A stretch of 38,027 nt of DNA from CAYMRL01 sp964398985 (GTDB lineage Bacteria > Deinococcota > Deinococci > Deinococcales > Trueperaceae). The notes under the pieces were generated by a model. The model saw nothing but the letters and a program-made list of their open reading frames with translations, made no database searches and was not told the origin of the DNA. The translations under genes were made by a program, and so were the position numbers. Of the stretch, positions 31,684-38,027 are shown piece by piece (position 1 is the stretch's first letter; each line of letters opens with the position of its first letter). Location: positions 1-38,027 of the forward strand of contig CAYNOS010000024.1 in the NCBI GenBank assembly GCA_964398985.1, written 5' to 3'.

Positions 31684-32922
31684 TCAAGCGAACGCCGCGA
31701 AGCGATCGCGGGCGCGCTCGACCGCTGCCACCAGCGCGTCGATCTCCGCTTCGGTGTTGTAGAGGTAGAAGCTGGCGCGCACCGTCGCTCCCACTCCCAG
31801 GTAGCGCATCAGCGGCTGGGCGCAGTGGGAGCCCGCCCGCACGGCAACGCCTTCGCTGTCGAGCGCGGTGGCGACGTCGTGGGGGTGGACGCCCGCGACG
31901 TTGAACGCCACGATCCCGCCGCGGTCCTCGCCTCTGGGTCCGTAGAGCGTGACGCCAGCGACGCTGCCCAACTTCGCGAGCGCGTAGCTGACGAGGCGGT
32001 GGTCGTGCGCCGCGACCGCCTCCATGCCGACGGCGCTCAGGTAGTCGACGGCCGCACCGAGACCGATGGCCTCGGCGATGCTCGGCGTGCCTGCCTCGAA
32101 CCGCTTCGGCGGATCCGCGAAGGTGCTCGAATCGATGGTCACCTTGCCGATCATCTCTCCCCCGCCGAGGAACGGCGGCATGTCGGCGAGGATCTCGGGC
32201 CGCGTCCACAGCGCGCCAACGCCGGTCGGACCGAGCATCTTGTGTCCCGAGAACGCGTAGAAGTCGCAGCCGAGCTCGGTGACGTCGACGGGCAGGTGGG
32301 GGGCTCCCTGCGCGCCGTCGACGAGCAGCTTGGCTCCGGCCGCGTGCGCCAGCGCAGCGATCTCGGCCACCGGGTTGATGGCCCCCAGCACGTTGCTCAT
32401 GTGGAAGGTCGTCACCAGCTTGGTGCGCTCAGAGATCAGGTCAGCCATGGCCGGGAGGTCGAGGCGCAGGTCGGCGGTCAGCGGCGCCGCCCGAATCACC
32501 AGTCCGCGTTCGGCGGCGAGCAGATGCCAGGGAACGAGGTTGGCGTGGTGCTCGGCATGGGTGAGCACGATCTCGTCGCCCGCCTGCAGGTTGGCGCGGC
32601 CCCAGCTGTGAGCCACCAGGTTGATGGCTTCGGTGGCGTTGCGGGTGAACACCAGCGAGCTCGGGTCGCTGGCGCCTACGAAGGCGGCGACCTTGCTGCG
32701 CGCCTCCTCGTAGGCGATCGTCGCCTCGACCGACAGGCGGTGCGCGCCGCGATGGACGTTGGAGTGGTGATGGTAGTAGTAGTCGACCATCGCCTCGACG
32801 ACTTGACGCGGTTTCTGGGACGAGGCGCCGCTGTCGAGGTACACCAGGGGCCGGCCGTTCACCTCGCGCTCGAGGATCGGGAAGTCGGCTCTCAGCCGGG
32901 CCGTGTCGAGCCTGCGCGCCAC
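31684..32922 (-). CDS. sufS: Cysteine desulfurase SufS
   Basis: SufS is a class V PLP aminotransferase that removes sulfur from cysteine as an enzyme persulfide for Fe-S cluster assembly. 412 residues, normal. The PLP lysine K228 is in FSGHKMLGPTG, the His that stacks on PLP is in THAEHHAN, and the catalytic Cys367 is in RAGSHCAQP within the short-loop type-II context. Paired with SufU downstream, as in Gram-positive and Deinococcota SUF systems. The GTG 32922 start (MARRLDTARLRADFPIL) sits 6 bases after a -10, overlapping the region of the divergent recF promoter. Confidence 0.97.
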   Translation of the reverse strand: MARRLDTARLRADFPILEREVNGRPLVYLDSGASSQKPRQVVEAMVDYYYHHHSNVHRGAHRLSVEATIAYEEARSKVAAFVGASDPSSLVFTRNATEAINLVAHSWGRANLQAGDEIVLTHAEHHANLVPWHLLAAERGLVIRAAPLTADLRLDLPAMADLISERTKLVTTFHMSNVLGAINPVAEIAALAHAAGAKLLVDGAQGAPHLPVDVTELGCDFYAFSGHKMLGPTGVGALWTRPEILADMPPFLGGGEMIGKVTIDSSTFADPPKRFEAGTPSIAEAIGLGAAVDYLSAVGMEAVAAHDHRLVSYALAKLGSVAGVTLYGPRGEDRGGIVAFNVAGVHPHDVATALDSEGVAVRAGSHCAQPLMRYLGVGATVRASFYLYNTEAEIDALVAAVERARDRFAAFA

Positions 32923-32928
32923 GGTGCG

Positions 32929-32934
32929 ACCTTA
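32929..32934 (-). promoter_or_regulatory. -10 element of sufS-sufU, leaderless type
   Basis: TAAGGT on the minus strand ends 6 bases before GTG 32922. No ribosome-binding site is present. Confidence 0.48.
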
Positions 32935-32945
32935 CCACGGCCTTC

Positions 32946-32973
32946 TTGGGCCTCTGGAAGCCGGAGTTAGACT
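32946..32973 (+). promoter_or_regulatory. Promoter of recF, leaderless type
   Basis: TTGGGC (32946-32951), a 16-base spacer and TAGACT (32968-32973) precede GTG 32980 by 6 bases. The layout copies the methyltransferase promoter (TTGGGA-16-TAGAAT). Confidence 0.6.
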
Positions 32974-32979
32974 GACTGC

Positions 32980-34026
32980 GTGCGCCTGCTCTCCCTGTCG
33001 CAGCTGAGCTTCCGCAACCTGCGCTTCGGTCGCCTGACCCTCGCGCCGGGCGTGGTCGCGGTGGTGGGTCCCAACGCCGCCGGCAAGAGCAACCTGCTGA
33101 GCGCGGCGTACCTCGGCAGCACGGCCACGTTGGCGACGCTCAACACCGCCGAGTTGCTGGCCTGGGGCTGCGAGGAGGCCTACGTCGCCGCCGAGATCGA
33201 GCACTCGGAGGGCGTGAGCAGCGTGGAGATCGGCCTGGCCGCGGGCCAGCGTCGCGTCAAGCTCGACGGTCAGGCGGCCAGAGCCGTCGACGTGGCGCGA
33301 CTGGTGAGCGCGGTGCTGCTGAAGCCGGAGGACAGCGAGCTGGTGCACGGTCCGCCGGCGCTGCGCCGCGGCTTCCTTGACGCGCTCCTGAGCAAGTTGT
33401 CGGCCCGCTACGCGTTGATGCTGCGCGAGTACCAGCGGGTCGTCGAGCAACGCAACGCGCTGCTGAGGTCGGCGCCGTTCGATGCCAGCCTGGCCACCTG
33501 GACCGAGCGCTTCGTGGAGCTGGGCAGCGAGCTGATCGCGCTGCGACTGCGCATGCTCGCGCGGCTCGAGCCGTTGGCCTGCGAGACGTACCAGGCGGTG
33601 GCGGGCGGGAAGCAGGTCCTGAGCGCGGAGTTGCGGCTGTCGTTCGCCGACGGCGACCTCGCGTCGGCCGTCGCGTGCCGCGCCGGCGAGGAGCGCGCTC
33701 GCGGCATGACCGTGGTCGGACCGCATCGCGACGACCTCGAGCTGCTGCTCGACGGCCGCTCGCTGCGCAGCTTCGGCTCGCGCGGCGAGGCGCGCACCGC
33801 TGCCACCGCTCTGCGGGTCGCCGAGTACCGCCTGCTCAGCGAACGCCACGGCGAGGCGCCGGTGCTGCTGATCGACGACTTCACGGCCGAACTCGATGCC
33901 GGCCGCCGCGAGTTCCTCCTCGAGCTGGCGGCGACCACGCCTCAGGCGCTCGTCAGCGGCACCGAACCGCCACCTCGGTTCGACCAGCTGCTGCGGCTGG
34001 AAGCCGGTGATGTCGTTGGCGCGTGA
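32980..34026 (+). CDS. recF: Recombination mediator RecF
   Basis: RecF binds gapped DNA and helps RecO and RecR load RecA. 348 residues, normal. Walker A is GPNAAGKSN, the ABC-type signature lies in SFGSRGEARTAATALR, and Walker B is VLLIDDFTAELD; the N-terminus LSLSQLSFRNLRF is typical. It shares no operon with dnaA, dnaN or gyrB here. Its last 17 bases overlap the dciA-like gene, so they are cotranscribed. Confidence 0.95.
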   Translation: MRLLSLSQLSFRNLRFGRLTLAPGVVAVVGPNAAGKSNLLSAAYLGSTATLATLNTAELLAWGCEEAYVAAEIEHSEGVSSVEIGLAAGQRRVKLDGQAARAVDVARLVSAVLLKPEDSELVHGPPALRRGFLDALLSKLSARYALMLREYQRVVEQRNALLRSAPFDASLATWTERFVELGSELIALRLRMLARLEPLACETYQAVAGGKQVLSAELRLSFADGDLASAVACRAGEERARGMTVVGPHRDDLELLLDGRSLRSFGSRGEARTAATALRVAEYRLLSERHGEAPVLLIDDFTAELDAGRREFLLELAATTPQALVSGTEPPPRFDQLLRLEAGDVVGA

Positions 34027-34969
34027 GAACGACCCGAAGCACGTCTCCGACGTGTTGGGAGAGTTCTTCCGCCGCTCGGGGATGCAGCGCTCGCTGCGGC
34101 GCGCGGAGGCCGTTCTGTTGTGGCCGCGGGTGGCGGGCGTCGAGGTGGCGCGCTTCAGCTCGGCGCGGGCCGTGCGCGACGGAGTGCTCTACGTCGACGT
34201 CGACGACTCGGAGACCGCCATGCACCTGAGCCTGCAGAGGCGCCGCTTCCTGGCGGTCTACCACGACACCTACAAGGTCACCAGCGTCAAGGAGATCCGC
34301 TTTCAAGCGGGCAGGGCCGCGAGGGGCAAGGACACGTCCGAGCCCGACGACGAGGCCGCAGCTTCTGTCCCGGGTCCCGCCCCCGATCCGCAGGAGCTCA
34401 CCCAGCTGGCGCGCGAGCTGGAGAGCTTGCAGTTGGGCGAGGAAGTGACCGGCATGCTGATGACCACCGGCCGTTCGCTCCTGGCCCTGCGGGCCAGGCA
34501 ACGAGCAGCCGGTCACACCGCGTGTCCCACCTGCGGCGCGCTCCACCCGGGACTCAGCGAAGCGCTGACGCCACGCGAGGCCGCCCTCGCCGGCCGCGAT
34601 GCCTCGGGGTACGAGCTGCCGGACCGCGAGCTGTGCGAGGCGTGCCGGCGCTACGCTGCCGACGCCAAGGTCAAGGCTGCGGCGCAAGTGCTGGCGCTCG
34701 ATCCGTTGCGCCAGACCCCCTCGTTGTCCGAAACGGAACGCGCCGTCGCTCTGCGCTTGGCCCGTAGTAGGCTCCAGCACGAGCTCGAGGTGGCGTTCCC
34801 GCTGGCGCTGTCCGATCCAGGGCGCAAAGGCGAGATGGAGGCACTGGCGCTGCGCCTCGCATCGCTGGTCGCCGGCAAGCCCGAGGACGAACTGACCGAC
34901 ACCGACTTCGAGGTCGTCCCTGCACGCTATCGTCGCTTCCTCGACCTCTTCGGCCCCGAGCCGCGTTAG
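34010..34969 (+). CDS. DciA/DUF721-domain protein with C-terminal zinc-ribbon-like module
   Basis: 319 residues. The N-terminal 95 or so residues form a DciA/DUF721 domain (VSDVLGEFFRRSGMQRSLRRAEAVLLWPRVAG...LYVDVDDSETAMHLSLQRRRFL), the fold of the ancestral loader of the replicative helicase DnaB. A charged linker follows (100-125). Residues 172-212 contain CPTC (C172, C175) and CEAC (C209, C212), a four-Cys zinc-binding pattern, then a helical tail. Classical DciA is shorter (about 150-190) and lacks this. ATG 34010 follows GGAAG and overlaps recF by 17 bases. Helicase loading is inferred from the N-terminal domain and recF neighbour; the zinc module is unexplained. Confidence 0.78.
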   Translation: MSLARENDPKHVSDVLGEFFRRSGMQRSLRRAEAVLLWPRVAGVEVARFSSARAVRDGVLYVDVDDSETAMHLSLQRRRFLAVYHDTYKVTSVKEIRFQAGRAARGKDTSEPDDEAAASVPGPAPDPQELTQLARELESLQLGEEVTGMLMTTGRSLLALRARQRAAGHTACPTCGALHPGLSEALTPREAALAGRDASGYELPDRELCEACRRYAADAKVKAAAQVLALDPLRQTPSLSETERAVALRLARSRLQHELEVAFPLALSDPGRKGEMEALALRLASLVAGKPEDELTDTDFEVVPARYRRFLDLFGPEPR

Positions 34970-34976
34970 GAGACTC

Positions 34977-36506
34977 GTGACGAGACCTGTCCTGCTCGCG
35001 ATCCTGGATGGCTTCGGCTGTGCTCCCCCGGGGCCGGGCAACGCGGTCGACCTGGCTGCCACCCCGGTGTTCGACCGCATCCGCTCGCAGTTCCCGTACA
35101 CCGAGTTGACGGCTTCGGGGGTCGCCGTCGGCCTGCCCGCCGGCCAGATGGGCAACAGCGAGGTCGGGCATCTCAACATCGGGGCGGGCCGCGTGGTCCG
35201 CCAGAGCCTCACGCACGTCCAGTCGCGGATCGACGACGGCAGCTTCTTCGAGGATCCTAAGCTGCTGGCGGCCATCGCGGCGGCCAAGGGAGGCACGCTT
35301 CACCTGCTCGGCTTGGTTTCCGACGGCGGCGTTCACTCTGACCTGCGCCACTTGCTGGCGTTGATCGAGCTGGCGCGCCGCCGGGGCGTCGGCCGGCTGC
35401 GGGTCCACGCATTCACCGACGGGCGCGACAGCGCGCCGGACGGCGGCCTCGGTTACCTCGGCGAGGTCGAGGAGGCGCTGGCGTCCTCGGGGCTGGACGC
35501 CGCGATCGCCACTGTGACCGGCCGCTACTGGGCGATGGACCGTGATCGGCGCTGGCAGCGCACCGAGAGGGCCTTCGAGGCCATCGTCTGCGCCCGCGCG
35601 CCGCACGCCGCCGCGAGTGGGGTCGCAGCGGTCGCCGAGGCCTACCAGCGCGGCGAGACCGACGAGTTCATCGAGCCCACGGTCGTCGGTTCGCACGCCG
35701 GCGTCGTCGACGGCGACAGCGTGGTGTTCTTCAACTTCCGGGCAGACCGGGCGCGCCAGTTGACCGAGGCGCTGCTCCCCGGCCGCCAGTTCGATGGCTT
35801 CGCACGCTGCGCCTCTCCCCTGATCCGGTTCTGCTCGCTGATGGAGTACGACCCGGAGTTCCAGGTCCCGTTCGCGTTCGCACTGCCCAACCTCGACGAC
35901 TGCCTGGCCGAGGTGGTCTCGCGCGGCGGTCTGCGCCAGTACCACACGGCCGAGACGGAGAAGTACGCGCACGTGACCTACTTCTTCAACGCTCAGCGCG
36001 AGGAGCCGTTCGAAGGCGAGGAGCGGCTACTGGTGCCGTCGCCCAAGGTGGCGACCTACGATCTCAAGCCCGAGATGAGTGCAGTGGAACTCACCGACAG
36101 CGCGGTGGCGAGGATCCTGCAGGGCAGCGACGACTTCGTGCTGCTCAACTACGCGAACCCCGACATGGTCGGACACACCGGGGTGCTGTCCGCGGCGGTC
36201 AGCGCTTGCGAAGCCGCCGATGCCGGGCTCGGCCGCCTGCTGGAGGCGGTCGCCGCCAGGGGCGGGGCGACGCTGGTGATCGCCGACCACGGCAACGCCG
36301 AGCAGATGCTGACGCCTTCCGGTCAGCCGCACACGGCGCACACCACCAACCCGGTGCCGTGCGTGCTGGTCACTAACGACCCCGCGCTGCAAGCCGTCCG
36401 ACTGAGAGAGGGTGGCGCGCTGTGCGATGTCGCTCCGACCGTGCTCGAGCTGCTGGGCTTGCCGCAGCCGGAGGCGATGACGGGCCGCTCGCTGATCGAA
36501 CGCTGA
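34977..36506 (+). CDS. gpmI: Cofactor-independent phosphoglycerate mutase
   Basis: GpmI interconverts 3- and 2-phosphoglycerate in glycolysis and gluconeogenesis, using two Mn ions and a phospho-serine. 509 residues, normal. The N-terminal metal site begins LLAILDGFG; the nucleophilic Ser is in MGNSEVGHLNIGAGR; the substrate loop HAFTDGRDSAP and VTGRYWAMDRD are the family signatures; the C-terminal ligands are in NYANPDMVGHTG and IADHGNAE. GTG 34977 is 4 bases after AGGAG (34968-34972), which itself overlaps the preceding TAG, so it belongs to the recF-dciA transcript. Confidence 0.97.
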   Translation: MTRPVLLAILDGFGCAPPGPGNAVDLAATPVFDRIRSQFPYTELTASGVAVGLPAGQMGNSEVGHLNIGAGRVVRQSLTHVQSRIDDGSFFEDPKLLAAIAAAKGGTLHLLGLVSDGGVHSDLRHLLALIELARRRGVGRLRVHAFTDGRDSAPDGGLGYLGEVEEALASSGLDAAIATVTGRYWAMDRDRRWQRTERAFEAIVCARAPHAAASGVAAVAEAYQRGETDEFIEPTVVGSHAGVVDGDSVVFFNFRADRARQLTEALLPGRQFDGFARCASPLIRFCSLMEYDPEFQVPFAFALPNLDDCLAEVVSRGGLRQYHTAETEKYAHVTYFFNAQREEPFEGEERLLVPSPKVATYDLKPEMSAVELTDSAVARILQGSDDFVLLNYANPDMVGHTGVLSAAVSACEAADAGLGRLLEAVAARGGATLVIADHGNAEQMLTPSGQPHTAHTTNPVPCVLVTNDPALQAVRLREGGALCDVAPTVLELLGLPQPEAMTGRSLIER

Positions 36507-36526
36507 GCCGCGCTCCTCCGTCATGA

Positions 36527-36560
36527 GAGGAGGCGCCCGGCTGTCGCCGCGCGCCTCCTC
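36527..36560. terminator. Candidate bidirectional terminator between gpmI and groEL
   Basis: GAGGAGGCGC (36527-36536) pairs perfectly with GCGCCTCCTC (36551-36560) around a 14-base loop, in the 103-base gap between two converging genes. A T-run is lacking on both strands, so termination strength is uncertain. This is the best terminator-like structure in the window. Confidence 0.55.
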
Positions 36561-36609
36561 CAAAGTCGCTGCCTTCCCGCTGATCGCGGGTCGTCAGGTC
36601 GGGCTGGCT

Positions 36610-38027
<1,418 letters not shown>

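Overview
This is a gene-dense, high-GC (roughly 65-70%) bacterial chromosomal segment. It most likely comes from the Deinococcota (Deinococcus-Thermus), possibly a Truepera-like lineage. The reasons are a V/A-type ATPase operon, RuvB, KsgA, CarD and UvrB sequences that read like Thermus/Deinococcus orthologues, a BamA-type outer-membrane protein, a trehalose/maltose-type sugar transporter, and many promoters placed so that transcripts would be leaderless. The assignment comes from recognising sequences, not from a search. I see no tRNA, rRNA, CRISPR array, insertion sequence, prophage or attachment site, and no gene-free stretch over 300 bases. The longest gaps are about 230-240 bp, upstream of the V-ATPase operon and of the sugar-transport operon.

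Layout. 1-2073 (-): start of a V-type ATPase operon (peripheral stalk, then subunit I cut by the window edge), with a clear promoter diverging from a solitary N6-adenine-type DNA methyltransferase (2305-3984, +). 4015-6443 (-): DnaG primase behind a phosphoribosyltransferase. 6538-8602 (+): RuvB and a DUF4388/pseudo-receiver protein. 8843-12232 (+): sugar-binding protein and two permeases without an ATPase. 12259-14259 (-): acetoacetyl-CoA synthetase, diverging over only 29 bp from an ABC exporter (14289-16166, +). 16178-19655 (+): UvrB, CarD and KsgA (apparently frameshifted at its 5' end). 19746-22625 (+): a PfkB sugar kinase, an S41-like lipoprotein and a metallo-beta-lactamase-fold protein, tightly packed. 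22689-25105 (-): homoserine dehydrogenase and threonine synthase, diverging from YchF (+), then a CRP/FNR regulator (+). 27045-29690 (-): BamA-like protein. 29752-31208 (+): purine nucleoside phosphorylase and DivIVA. 31240-32922 (-): SufS-SufU. 32980-36506 (+): RecF, a DciA-zinc-ribbon protein and phosphoglycerate mutase. 36610-38027 (-): GroEL, cut by the right edge.

How the parts fit. Most of the window is core information processing, repair and metabolism. Replication and repair genes recur (dnaG, ruvB, uvrB, recF, dciA). Translational coupling is common, with four GTGA stop/start overlaps. GTG is the commonest start codon. The strongest window-wide signal is regulatory: about a dozen transcription units have a TAnnnT -10 element only 5-9 bases before the start codon, with no room for a ribosome-binding site. 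I found no clear new multi-gene system. The best single-gene leads are the orphan methyltransferase with an SPPF motif, the DUF4388/pseudo-receiver protein, the DciA-zinc-ribbon fusion, a purine nucleoside phosphorylase with a specificity-changing Asp, and the sugar-kinase/S41/MBL operon.
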